Part shown: positions 6,538 to 13,213 of the stretch, piece after piece
How positions within the stretch are numbered: the stretch's first letter is position 1
Layout: each line of letters opens with the position of its first letter
Assembly: GCA_937893155.1 (NCBI GenBank)
Contig: CALBGU010000063.1
Location: 1-13,268 of the forward strand
Direction of reading: 5' to 3'
Length of the DNA stretch: 13,268 nucleotides
Source: an uncultured Treponema sp.
GTDB lineage: Bacteria; Spirochaetota; Spirochaetia; Treponematales; Treponemataceae
The notes under the pieces: model-generated
The model's database searches: none
Seen by the model: only the letters and a program-made list of their open reading frames with translations
What the model was told of the DNA's origin: nothing
Position numbers and translations under genes: made by a program

Positions 6538-7188
6538 ATGGCTGCATACATCAGAGCACGAAGCGACGTGCATAAAGAAGAACGCTTGATTCAGATAAAG
6601 CAGGCTGCGGACGAGATTTTTTCTTCCTGCGCATATTCGGATATTACGCTGACCACGATTGCCGAAAAACTGGGCTGGTCAAGGGCAAATCTCTATAAAT
6701 ATGTAACGACGAAAGAGGAGATTTTTCTGGAAATCACGTCGGACAAAATGGAAAAATACTATACCGCGCTGCTTTCGGCGTTCCCCGAGGGAAATAAGTA
6801 TTCTATAGAAGTGATTGCGGAGGTATGGGCGGGGATTTTGAACGCACATCAAGAATATATGCGCTACGTTTCGTATTTGAACCCGATAATTGAGCGCAAT
6901 GTTACGGTTGAGCGGCTCGCGGTGTTCAAAAAGAAATATTATGATTTTGCCGACGTGTTTTGTGTGCGACTTGGCTCAATGCTGGCTGTGTCAAAAGAAA
7001 AAGCGGAGAAAATGCAAACCGATGTGCTGTATTTTGCTTCGTCAACAGCCGTTTGCTGCTATAAAAATCCGCTGATTTTGCAGGCATTGGAAAAAATCGG
7101 CAGGAGCGCGCCGAAGTGGGATTTTTATGCCGATATGAAAGATTTTTTGCGTATGCGCTTGAAGTGGCTCGCTGGCGAAACGCAATAG
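6538..7188 (+). CDS. TetR/AcrR-family transcriptional regulator
   Basis: This is a 216-residue protein. A longer frame begins at 6493, but ATG 6538 starts just ahead of the DNA-binding domain and sits directly after a -10 box. Residues about 15-62 form the TetR helix-turn-helix: ERLIQIKQAADEIF, YSDITLTTIAEKLGWSRANLYKYVTTKEEIFLEI. The A-x-L-G-x-S-x-x-N-L-Y-x-Y recognition helix is typical. The remaining 150 residues are the variable helical ligand domain, with a Tyr- and Met-rich stretch (HQEYMRYVSYLNPIIE). It is divergent from the eight-gene redox operon, and the shared gap holds a palindrome at the operon start point, so it is probably its repressor. The ligand is unknown; an electrophile or quinone-like inducer would suit the neighbours. 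A six-base-pair hairpin overlaps its stop codon (7178-7193) with only four T bases after it, a weak terminator at best. Confidence 0.92.
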   Translation: MAAYIRARSDVHKEERLIQIKQAADEIFSSCAYSDITLTTIAEKLGWSRANLYKYVTTKEEIFLEITSDKMEKYYTALLSAFPEGNKYSIEVIAEVWAGILNAHQEYMRYVSYLNPIIERNVTVERLAVFKKKYYDFADVFCVRLGSMLAVSKEKAEKMQTDVLYFASSTAVCCYKNPLILQALEKIGRSAPKWDFYADMKDFLRMRLKWLAGETQ

Positions 7189-7240
7189 CGTTTTATCAAA
7201 AAAAGCCGTTTTGGGCATTACAAAAAGTGCGCATTTTTTT

Positions 7241-7246
7241 TATAAT
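7241..7246 (+). promoter_or_regulatory. consensus -10 box, leaderless start for UDG-like gene
   Basis: A perfect TATAAT lies seven bases before ATG 7254. No Shine-Dalgarno sequence is present in the A+T-rich stretch upstream. A weak -35 candidate, TTACAA (7218-7223), is 17 bases upstream. The spacing mirrors the promoter of the tetR-type gene and implies transcription starting at or near the start codon. Confidence 0.55.
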
Positions 7247-7253
7247 CGCGATT

Positions 7254-8000
7254 ATGACCGAAACACAATGGCACGCGCTGTGCGATTTTAGAACTGATTT
7301 TAAGGCGAAATGCGCCGAGTGGGACGAAACCTACAGCCCGCTGTTGCGCCCGCTGCTGCAAAAAATAACCGCCGAAAACGACAGCACGCCGTATTCTATC
7401 GAAAATCCGGTGGTGTACAACACGGCACTCGACGACATTACCGCGGATTCTGACATCAAAGTTATCGTCATCGGCGATAATCCGGGCAAAAACGAGCAAA
7501 GCAATGCGTTCAAAAAATATCTCGTGGGGCAAAGCGGCAAAATCGCCCAGTCGTTTTTTGAAAAAAATCGCGAATTCGCCCTCGATTTTCGCAAAAACAC
7601 GATTATCCTCAACAAAACGCCGATTCACACCGCCAAAACGGTGCATCTCAAGCTGTTGGCAAAAGCCGACCCGCGCATTTTTGAGGCAATCCGCGAAACG
7701 CAGATGTATATGGCGCAAAAAACGGCGGAACTGCACATAAAAATGGCGAGGGAAAGCGCGGTGGAACTGTGGCTGGTGGGATACGCCGAGATAAAAAAGC
7801 ACGGCGTGTTCGAGTTGTATCGCGAAAGCCTGAAAAATGCGTACGAAAACGCTCCGCGCTCGTGGGAAAACGTGTTTGCTTTCCAGCATTTTTCGATGAA
7901 CCGCTTTGCCATCGACCTCAAAGCGCACACGCCTCCTGATACGCCGCTTCTGACCGCGCTGAAAAATCTGGGCAGAGCGCACAAACGCGAATTATTTTAA
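7254..8000 (+). CDS. uracil-DNA glycosylase superfamily-like protein
   Basis: This is a 248-residue protein. The frame is open from 7116, but ATG 7254 is preferred: the -10 box is immediately upstream and the earlier part overlaps the tetR-type gene. It has the UDG-superfamily core: strand and loop VIVIGDNPGKNEQ (70-82; compare G-x-x-P-G motif A), a middle motif LNKTPIHT (119-126), strand ELWLVGYAEI (171-180) and AFQHFSMNRFAID (209-221), where His212 and Ser214 correspond to the H-P-S-type motif B. Classical enzymes have a catalytic Asp or Asn in motif A. Here the loop reads D75-N76, so activity is plausible but unproven. It has no Cys cluster for the iron-sulfur site of family 4 enzymes. Likely role: base excision repair or an uncharacterised nucleotide hydrolysis. 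It stands alone between the regulator and a terminator. Confidence 0.65.
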   Translation: MTETQWHALCDFRTDFKAKCAEWDETYSPLLRPLLQKITAENDSTPYSIENPVVYNTALDDITADSDIKVIVIGDNPGKNEQSNAFKKYLVGQSGKIAQSFFEKNREFALDFRKNTIILNKTPIHTAKTVHLKLLAKADPRIFEAIRETQMYMAQKTAELHIKMARESAVELWLVGYAEIKKHGVFELYRESLKNAYENAPRSWENVFAFQHFSMNRFAIDLKAHTPPDTPLLTALKNLGRAHKRELF

Positions 8001-8028
8001 CCGAACGATTTTTTTTGCGTTATCAGTC

Positions 8029-8120
8029 AATAATTGCCTGCCCGACCGCTTGGACGATGAATTATTGGTTAATAATTGCCTGCCCGACTGCTCGGACGGT
8101 GAATTATTGATTAATAATTG
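8029..8120. repeat. 42-bp tandem repeat, two full units and a partial third
   Basis: Units begin at 8029, 8071 and 8113 (exact 42-bp period). The first two differ at four positions, all transitions; the third keeps only AATAATTG. Each unit opens with AATAATT and contains its reverse complement AATTATT, so one unit can fold as a hairpin, or the end of one unit can pair with the start of the next across a four-base loop. The core has CTGCCCGAC. Located between convergent genes. Confidence 0.8.
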
Positions 8121-8135
8121 TCCTCCGTTTCTGTC

Positions 8136-8166
8136 ATTGCCGCACTTGATGCGGCAATCTTTTTTT
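8136..8166 (+). terminator. intrinsic terminator downstream of the UDG-like gene
   Basis: ATTGCCGCA (8136-8144) pairs perfectly with TGCGGCAAT (8150-8158) around a five-base loop, followed by CTTTTTTT. It is oriented to stop plus-strand transcription from the gene ending at 8000. The sequence resembles dispersed repeats of the form CATTGCC-n-GGCAATC seen in many genomes, so it may be a repeat used as a terminator. Confidence 0.8.
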
Positions 8167-8179
8167 CAATGTCTGTTGA

Positions 8180-8201
8180 AACAAGGGGTAAGCCCCTTGT
8201 T
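8180..8201. other. perfect 9-bp hairpin between convergent genes
   Basis: AACAAGGGG (8180-8188) and CCCCTTGTT (8193-8201) pair perfectly around the loop TAAG. On the minus strand it lies 74 bases past the antiporter stop codon, so it could stop or stabilise that mRNA, but it lacks a clear T run on either strand. A second small hairpin (TCGCGT 8249-8254 with ACGCGA 8264-8269) is nearby. Confidence 0.45.
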
Positions 8202-8274
8202 ATTTTGCATTTTGAAATCAAGGTGATGTTATTCAAGGAGATTTCGAATCGCGTTCTGCAATGACGCGAAAAAA

Positions 8275-9252
8275 TTAGCGCACGATGGCGAATGTGGTGG
8301 CGGCGATGTAGCACAAGAGCATTACCGCGCCGCCGAGTCTGCCGATGGATTTTCCGCGAATGGCAAAAATCCACGTCATTACGCTCACGGCGATGAGAAT
8401 CATCATATCGTACACGCTTGCGGTGTTGACGGCGACGGGGTGAATCGAGCTTGATACGCCGAGAATGAACAGGATATTGAAGATGTTTGAGCCGACCACG
8501 TTGCCCACTGCCATTTCGACTTCGCCTTTTCGTGCGGCAACGATTGAGGTGACCAATTCTGGCAAACTCGTGCCGAGTGCGACGACGGTTAAGCCGATGA
8601 GTGTTTCGGTCATTCCGAATGTCTGTGCGATGTACACCGCGCTTTTAACGACTGCCTGTCCGCCTGCGATGATGAGCGCAACGCCCGCGATGATGAGCAG
8701 GGCGCATTTCCAAAGCGGCATCGTTTTGATTTCTTCTTCTTCGGTGGGGTGTTTTTTTGCGTCGTAAATCAGATAGCAGATGTAGCTGACGAACAAGACG
8801 AGAAGCGTGAGTCCGAGCGCGCGGTACACCATTCCTGCGTTGTCTGCCATGGCAAGCGCGGGGAGTTTTCCGCTCACAATCGACGGCACGCCCGTTACGG
8901 CAAACACCAAAACGGCGATGAGGATTGAGATGGGGAAATCGCGTCGAATAATCACGCGGTCAACGGGGACGGCGTGAATTACCGCGCACACGCCCAAAAC
9001 CACGAGCAGATTGAAGATGTTCGAGCCGACCACGTTGCTCAGTGCGATTTCGTTTGAGCCGCGCAGAGCCGCAGAGGTGCTTACGGCGAGTTCGGGGAGC
9101 GAGGTGCCCATAGAAATGACGGTTAAGCCGATAATTACGCCCGATACTTTGAATATCTTTGCAAGCGCGCTTGCTCCGTCCACGAAAAAATCCGCGCCTT
9201 TGACCAACGCCGCGAATCCGACGACCAACAACAACACATTCAGTGCAAGCAT
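8275..9252 (-). CDS. CaCA-family cation antiporter (YrbG-like), probable Mn2+/Ca2+ exporter
   Basis: This is a 325-residue inner-membrane protein. The frame extends upstream to 9417, but ATG 9252 has a strong AAAGGAG site, begins the first membrane helix, and follows the riboswitch terminator. It has the diagnostic internal duplication of the sodium/calcium exchanger superfamily: alpha-1 GTSLPELAVS (49-58) with NVVGSNIFNLL (73-83), and alpha-2 GTSLPELVTS (227-236) with NVVGSNIFNIL (251-261). Glu54 and Glu232 are the expected ion-binding acids. About ten hydrophobic segments surround a short acidic cytoplasmic loop (EEEEIK, 171-176). The family exchanges Ca2+ or other divalent cations for Na+ or H+. 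The yybP-ykoY-type leader argues for manganese as the relevant ion. Monocistronic by layout: its own promoter, and a convergent neighbour downstream. Confidence 0.93.
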   Translation of the reverse strand: MLALNVLLLVVGFAALVKGADFFVDGASALAKIFKVSGVIIGLTVISMGTSLPELAVSTSAALRGSNEIALSNVVGSNIFNLLVVLGVCAVIHAVPVDRVIIRRDFPISILIAVLVFAVTGVPSIVSGKLPALAMADNAGMVYRALGLTLLVLFVSYICYLIYDAKKHPTEEEEIKTMPLWKCALLIIAGVALIIAGGQAVVKSAVYIAQTFGMTETLIGLTVVALGTSLPELVTSIVAARKGEVEMAVGNVVGSNIFNILFILGVSSSIHPVAVNTASVYDMMILIAVSVMTWIFAIRGKSIGRLGGAVMLLCYIAATTFAIVR

Positions 9253-9277
9253 ACAATGCTCCTTTTTGGGTGTTTGC

Positions 9278-9325
9278 AAAAAAAAAAGACTTTTCCTGCA
9301 AACACGATATTTGCAGTAAAAGTCT
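9278..9325 (-). terminator. riboswitch-controlled intrinsic terminator
   Basis: AGACTTTT (9325-9318) pairs with AAAAGTCT (9294-9287), then one mismatch, then CTGCAAA (9316-9310) with TTTGCAG (9302-9296), around a seven-base loop. Ten T bases follow (9287-9278). It lies between the aptamer and the AAAGGAG site of the antiporter. It may also stop transcripts arriving from the McrC fusion gene upstream. Confidence 0.9.
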
Positions 9326-9434
9326 CGCTTCTTACAACATATTCCGGAGAAACTGTTTTTTACAAAATCAATTTCTCGTGATGACGAAATTATGTTACGC
9401 GCCAACTCGGCGTGCAAGCTACTCCCTTGTTACT
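9278..9434 (-). promoter_or_regulatory. yybP-ykoY manganese riboswitch
   Basis: The minus-strand leader of the antiporter gene carries the marks of this class in order: AAGGGAGTAGC (9428-9418), a variable hairpin CGCC-GAGTT-GGCG, a stem AACATA (9396-9391) with TATGTT (9341-9336), the signature loop CGTCATCACGAG (9386-9375), CTCCGGAA (9349-9342) and GCGAGAC (9328-9322). P1 forms between AGTAACAAG (9434-9426) and CTTTTACT (9322-9315). That second strand is also the left side of the terminator, so Mn2+ binding should favour read-through. The RNA start predicted from the promoter (about 9435) coincides with the first base of P1. The class is known to sense Mn2+ and control manganese export genes. 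Confidence 0.88.
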
Positions 9435-9475
9435 TGATAAAACCGTATCATTAACAGCGGTGTCTGTCAAGTAAC
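9429..9475. repeat. 9-bp inverted repeat enclosing the antiporter promoter
   Basis: GTTACTTGA (9429-9437) and TCAAGTAAC (9467-9475) are perfect inverted copies 29 bases apart. One arm overlaps the -35 box and the other the predicted transcription start and P1 of the riboswitch. It may be a repressor binding pair or chance plus P1 constraint. Confidence 0.7.
9442..9470 (-). promoter_or_regulatory. promoter of the riboswitch-antiporter unit
   Basis: On the minus strand, a perfect TTGACA (9470-9465) is followed after 17 bases by TACGGT (9447-9442), a three-of-six -10 box strengthened by an extended TG motif (9450-9449). It begins seven bases after the stop codon of the McrC fusion gene. The start expected near 9435 coincides with the riboswitch 5' end. 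Confidence 0.7.
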
Positions 9476-9476
9476 T

Positions 9477-12308
9477 TTATTGCACTTGGTAAAACCAAAG
9501 ACCGATGAAGTTTTTGCCGTTTTTGCTGCCCATTATGACGATTTTGTCGATGCCGTCGGGAACGGTCAGCGGGAGCTCAAATGCGGCGGTTTTTGCGTTC
9601 TTGCTCATCAGCTCAAGCTCTCCGTTTATCACCACGCCGAGCGCAGAAAATTCCTTCGTCGCAATCTCGAACGTGACGGATTCGCCCGATTTGAGCACCG
9701 CCGTGCGCGGAGAAATTAAATGCGTGTTCACGGTCTCGCCGTACGAGCTATACGCCGACGGGAATCGGAGCGTATGTTCGCCAAAGCCCGCGTAGCCCTC
9801 TGCCGCTTTTACATCAAAGTACATCACTTCTTCGTAGCTGCTAGTGTTCTCGTCCAAGAGTTTCAAAATCTTGGTAACCGCCGTGTTGCGCGCCGTGGCA
9901 AGCGGGTCGTCAACGGGATAATACCGGCGATTTTCGTCCACCTTGAAAAAGGCGGCATCGAAATACTCTTTTTCTTTTGCAGTGATTTTCTTTTCTGCCA
10001 AAAGTTGCTCGGTGCGGGGCAAAATGCTCTGTTCAAACTCGGCGGTTTGAAAATGGGACGGGTTTTGTGTGGTGCCTTTGGGTCGAGCCAAAAGCCGCGC
10101 GCGGTATTTTTGCGCCGCAGGAATATCCACATTGAGCAAAAGCGCAGTGCCGTTGTGGTCAATCCACGTTGCATTTGCGACCGCTCCCGTGCCGCCGTCT
10201 CTGTCTATTAAATCGCTCATAATCAAAACGGAGGATTTTGATGTCTTAAAGTCGAACACGGTGGCTTCGCTGATTTCGTTCGTGTAATTTGCCGCGTTTT
10301 TGCCCAAACTCAAGCCGTTTTCAAAGAACACGCCCGCAAGATACGGCTCTTTTACGAATTGTTCTTTGGTGCGCTGTTTTTCTTTCGGCAAGTACTGGAA
10401 CTCGCTTTTTTGGGGCAAATGCGAATAGATAAACTGCGACGGCGTGAGCGAAAACCATTGGGTTGTGTAGCGTTTGATAAACGTTTTCCAATCCACATAG
10501 CCTGCGTCCCACGTTACGTCGATGAGCTGCCAGCCTTTTGCCATTTTGACGGCGTTCCATGCGTGGTCGGCTTGTTCCTGCAAATAGCCCGCGTAGCCAA
10601 ATCCTTTGGAATATCCGTCGATGACAATCGCTTCCACGCCTGCGAGACGGCACATTTCCGCCATTAAAATGCTGTAGCCCGAGCAAATGGCTTTTTGCTT
10701 TTTGAGCACGATTTCTGGCATTTGCGATTCGCTTGAAATAATGCTGCTGGAAAAATACAGTTCTGTGTCATACGCGATGTTGTCGCAAATCCAGTCGTGC
10801 AGGACTTTTACTTTTTGGTCGCTTCCCAGTCCTGCGGTCAAGTTCTGTACGAGCGCGCCTAAGTTGTCTTTTGGGTTTGAAAACACCGCTTCGCTGATGG
10901 ATTTTGGCACGTTTCGCACCCGTGAATCCATCGTTGCCGTGATTGTGTAAAGGGCGGATTCGGTGGCTTGCATTTTCGCGGCAAAGTCGGCGGGAGTTTT
11001 TGCGCTTTGAGGAATCGGAAAACCGAATGTCGTGATTGTGCCACCCAGCCCAAACACCGTGCGCGGAGAATCGCGTTTAATAGATTCGGCGTTTTTGCAC
11101 GGATAAATCAATCCTGCGCGGTTTGCGGGAAGAATGTGCATATAGGTAATGAGCTGATGAATATCGTTGCGAGAAATAGAAGCGTTTTCAAGGCTTTTGT
11201 ATTTTGCATCGAGAATGTCATTTTCGGCAGGAATGGGCGCGCCGTAGCAAAAATCTTTGATTTGCTCGCCTCTATAAAAATCAGGATACCGCGGATTTTT
11301 GCTCCACACAGAAATCGCGCCTGTTTGCTCCTTGTTTCGTGGGTGTTTGAAACCGTTGCTTTTCAAAATCGTCCACACATATTCTTCCCAGAGCCACGCG
11401 CCGTCAAAAAGAATCCCGTATGCTTTGTTCTTTTCGTTTCCAAAACCGATTTTCTTGTGGCGCAGAATGGCAAGACAGAGCTTTTGCAGTGGCTTGTAAG
11501 CGGTGAAATACGGGTGAGTTATGGGCTTTAGATTTTGCGAAATCACCTTTTCACGATTATGAATGTCATAATGTGGCGTTGATTCAAAAATTTCCTGCAC
11601 ACATTTTTTTACTTCGCTGCTTGAGTTCAAAATGTGCTTTCCAAACGGCTTGTTTTTTATGAACTCAATCGTGTGCCGAATAAGCTCCGTTACCGCGTTG
11701 TCAAAAGTGCGCTCTCGGCTGTTGTAGGCGATTTTTCCCGAAAAAAGAGTGTTCTGCTTTATGTGTCGGCTCAAATCAATAACGCCCTTCACGTTCGCAT
11801 CATTCCGAGCGAAAGTCTGATACTGCCGAAAGATTCCCTGCGCAAGAGCTTTCTTTAAAAGCAACGGAAAAGAAAACAGCAGCAAATCAAGCGCGCCATC
11901 TTTTGAAATCTGTTGCTCAAAATCAAAAAGATTTATGGAAAATACTTTTTGCAGCATATACTGAAGAAAAGTATCATTTTGGTCGTCGGAAAACCGAGAG
12001 CGGATTTTAAGTTCTGTTCCGCCAAGAGCAACAAAGCCCATCACATTGCCCGTTTTCAGCCGTACATCTTCCAGTTTTTCTGGATTTCCGTGCAAGTTGA
12101 AGATTTCTTCATCTTCGATTCCGTCGTTGAAAACGCCTAAGACTTTGGGAAACACCAAAAGCGAAGGATTGTTTTTTACAAGTTCAGAAAGCGGCGTGTT
12201 CGCGATTTTATTTAGATTGTCGTAGTCGGATTGAGTGGGAATTTCTCCGTCCGCGCCCAGCTTGCTGAACGAAACGCCGCAGTTGTTGTCCGTCGTGCAA
12301 AGTCTCAT
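9477..12308 (-). CDS. McrC-type restriction nuclease fused to transglutaminase-like (KY-type) domain
   Basis: This is a 943-residue two-part protein without a signal peptide. Residues 1 to about 455 match full-length McrC of type IV McrBC systems: an N-terminal region with IANTPLSELV and TGNVMGFVALGGTELKIRSRF, then the PD-(D/E)xK nuclease with WLWEEYVW (305-312; Glu308/309), RYPDF (340-344; Asp343) and DAKYK (367-371; Asp367, Lys369), closing with GFPIPQ. Residues about 470-640 are a transglutaminase-like cysteine peptidase domain with Cys542 (AICSGYS), His582 (DHAWNA) and Asp597 (IDVTW), as in kyphoscoliosis peptidase relatives. Two probable Ig-like regions follow (about 655-745 and 850-943). 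McrC normally works as the cleavage subunit of a McrB GTPase; no intact McrB is present. The bacterial KY-type proteins I know of are usually exported, which this one cannot obviously be. ATG 12308 lies five bases after the preceding gene's stop, with only a weak ribosome site. Confidence 0.85.
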   Translation of the reverse strand: MRLCTTDNNCGVSFSKLGADGEIPTQSDYDNLNKIANTPLSELVKNNPSLLVFPKVLGVFNDGIEDEEIFNLHGNPEKLEDVRLKTGNVMGFVALGGTELKIRSRFSDDQNDTFLQYMLQKVFSINLFDFEQQISKDGALDLLLFSFPLLLKKALAQGIFRQYQTFARNDANVKGVIDLSRHIKQNTLFSGKIAYNSRERTFDNAVTELIRHTIEFIKNKPFGKHILNSSSEVKKCVQEIFESTPHYDIHNREKVISQNLKPITHPYFTAYKPLQKLCLAILRHKKIGFGNEKNKAYGILFDGAWLWEEYVWTILKSNGFKHPRNKEQTGAISVWSKNPRYPDFYRGEQIKDFCYGAPIPAENDILDAKYKSLENASISRNDIHQLITYMHILPANRAGLIYPCKNAESIKRDSPRTVFGLGGTITTFGFPIPQSAKTPADFAAKMQATESALYTITATMDSRVRNVPKSISEAVFSNPKDNLGALVQNLTAGLGSDQKVKVLHDWICDNIAYDTELYFSSSIISSESQMPEIVLKKQKAICSGYSILMAEMCRLAGVEAIVIDGYSKGFGYAGYLQEQADHAWNAVKMAKGWQLIDVTWDAGYVDWKTFIKRYTTQWFSLTPSQFIYSHLPQKSEFQYLPKEKQRTKEQFVKEPYLAGVFFENGLSLGKNAANYTNEISEATVFDFKTSKSSVLIMSDLIDRDGGTGAVANATWIDHNGTALLLNVDIPAAQKYRARLLARPKGTTQNPSHFQTAEFEQSILPRTEQLLAEKKITAKEKEYFDAAFFKVDENRRYYPVDDPLATARNTAVTKILKLLDENTSSYEEVMYFDVKAAEGYAGFGEHTLRFPSAYSSYGETVNTHLISPRTAVLKSGESVTFEIATKEFSALGVVINGELELMSKNAKTAAFELPLTVPDGIDKIVIMGSKNGKNFIGLWFYQVQ

Positions 12309-12313
12309 TTTGA

Positions 12314-12447
12314 TTAACCTTGCAGAGCGTCAGAGTTTTCCAAGTTATACGCCGCTTTCAATTTTTCAAGTTCATCGTCCGCATCTTCCATTCCGCGCAA
12401 ATATTCGCGCAAAAGCCCTTCAAGGTGATATTCCCAAAGTTTGCCGA
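12314..12447 (-). pseudogene. probable 3' remnant of mcrB, fused in frame to the VapE fragment
   Basis: The last 43 residues of the VapE frame, from about residue 257, read KLWEYHLEGLLREYLRGMED, then an acidic helix ending in LEKLKAAYN. From memory, W-x-Y-H-x-x-x-L-L-x-E-Y-L-R-G followed by a Leu-rich tail ending AY is the closing segment of McrB-type AAA+ ATPases, not of VapE. The stop codon is five bases before the mcrC-like ATG, exactly where mcrB should end. Base composition here also looks like the McrC gene rather than the VapE part. The exact junction (about 12440-12455) is an estimate. Confidence 0.5.
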
Positions 12448-13213
12448 AATCGCCGCCGTTCAAATAGGCGCGGCGTTCGAAAAGATCCATGTCGGCCCAG
12501 CGTTCCGGCAGCAAACGATCCAAGTAGTCCTGTACGACGCCTTCACGGTCGTCCGTTTCCAGCGCCTCGCGCTGCTGTGCATAGGCTTCCGCCGCAACGT
12601 CATCTTTGAGGAATAGTTCTTCTTCGTGCCGATACCGCACGATTGCTTCAGCCCAAATTTGATCAACGTCTCGAAGCTCCCACGGACGGAACCTGCTCTG
12701 CCCGGAAACCCGCACAGGCCAAAAACGGCGGTTGCCCGTGACGTCTCGCAGAAAGCCGCCCTCGCTGTTTGTTGTCCCGACGATCACGCAGGAGCGAGGA
12801 TGACTTTCCACCGTGACGCCGTATGCCTGACGGTACTTGTCGTCGGTGCGCGTGATGAATGATTTTACCACCTCGACGTCCATTTTCTTGATGCCGTTCA
12901 GTTCGGACAGTTCAAGCAACCAGTAGCCCTGCAGCTTTTCCGGCGCAGTCTTGTCCTTCATATCGGAGATGGAAAGCGAATCCGAGAACCACTGCTTTCC
13001 GAGTCGCGAGAATAGCGTGGACTTTCCGATACCCTGACCGCCAATCAGGACGAGGATGGAGTCGAACTTGACGCCGGGTTCAAAGATTCTTGCAATCGCG
13101 GCCGTCAGCGTTTTGCGCGTGACCGCGCGGACATAGGGCGTATCATCAGCGCCGAGATAATCGATCAGCAACGTATCAAGCCGCTCAACGCCATCCCATT
13201 TCAATGCATTCAA
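12314..13213 (-). CDS. VapE-like phage P-loop ATPase, truncated, chimeric 3' end
   Basis: The frame encodes 299 residues from TTG 13213, which directly follows an in-frame TGA, so no normal start exists. Residues 1 to about 255 match the virulence-associated E (VapE, PF05272-type) ATPase of phages and islands: LKWDGVERLDTLLIDYLGADD (4-24), Walker A GGQGIGKST (58-66), a Walker B region YWLLELSEL (97-105), GTTN (146-149) and DVTGNRRFWPV (157-167). VapE proteins are usually 400 or more residues, with extra sequence on both sides. Here the N-terminal part is missing, and after LNGGDFG the usual C-terminal winged region is replaced by a charged helix unlike VapE. Codon choice is more G+C rich and even than in the McrC gene. 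Best read as a decayed or recombined phage fragment, possibly a contig-end chimera. Confidence 0.75.
   Translation of the reverse strand: MNALKWDGVERLDTLLIDYLGADDTPYVRAVTRKTLTAAIARIFEPGVKFDSILVLIGGQGIGKSTLFSRLGKQWFSDSLSISDMKDKTAPEKLQGYWLLELSELNGIKKMDVEVVKSFITRTDDKYRQAYGVTVESHPRSCVIVGTTNSEGGFLRDVTGNRRFWPVRVSGQSRFRPWELRDVDQIWAEAIVRYRHEEELFLKDDVAAEAYAQQREALETDDREGVVQDYLDRLLPERWADMDLFERRAYLNGGDFGKLWEYHLEGLLREYLRGMEDADDELEKLKAAYNLENSDALQG

Noticed and set aside
7218..7982. Long open frame on the minus strand opposite the UDG-like gene (254 codons)
   Set aside because: Arg-, Phe- and His-rich translation with no family motif; it mirrors a gene with recognisable domains and a -10 box on the plus strand.
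8029..8120. Possible CRISPR array
   Set aside because: Repeats are directly adjacent 42-bp units with no unique spacers, and no cas genes are present.
8275..9417. Longer antiporter starting at 9417
   Set aside because: The added 55 residues are translated riboswitch and terminator sequence; ATG 9252 has the AAAGGAG site and begins the first membrane helix.
10968..11531. Plus-strand open frame of 187 codons opposite the McrC domain
   Set aside because: It overlaps the nuclease motifs on the other strand and its translation has no domain signature.
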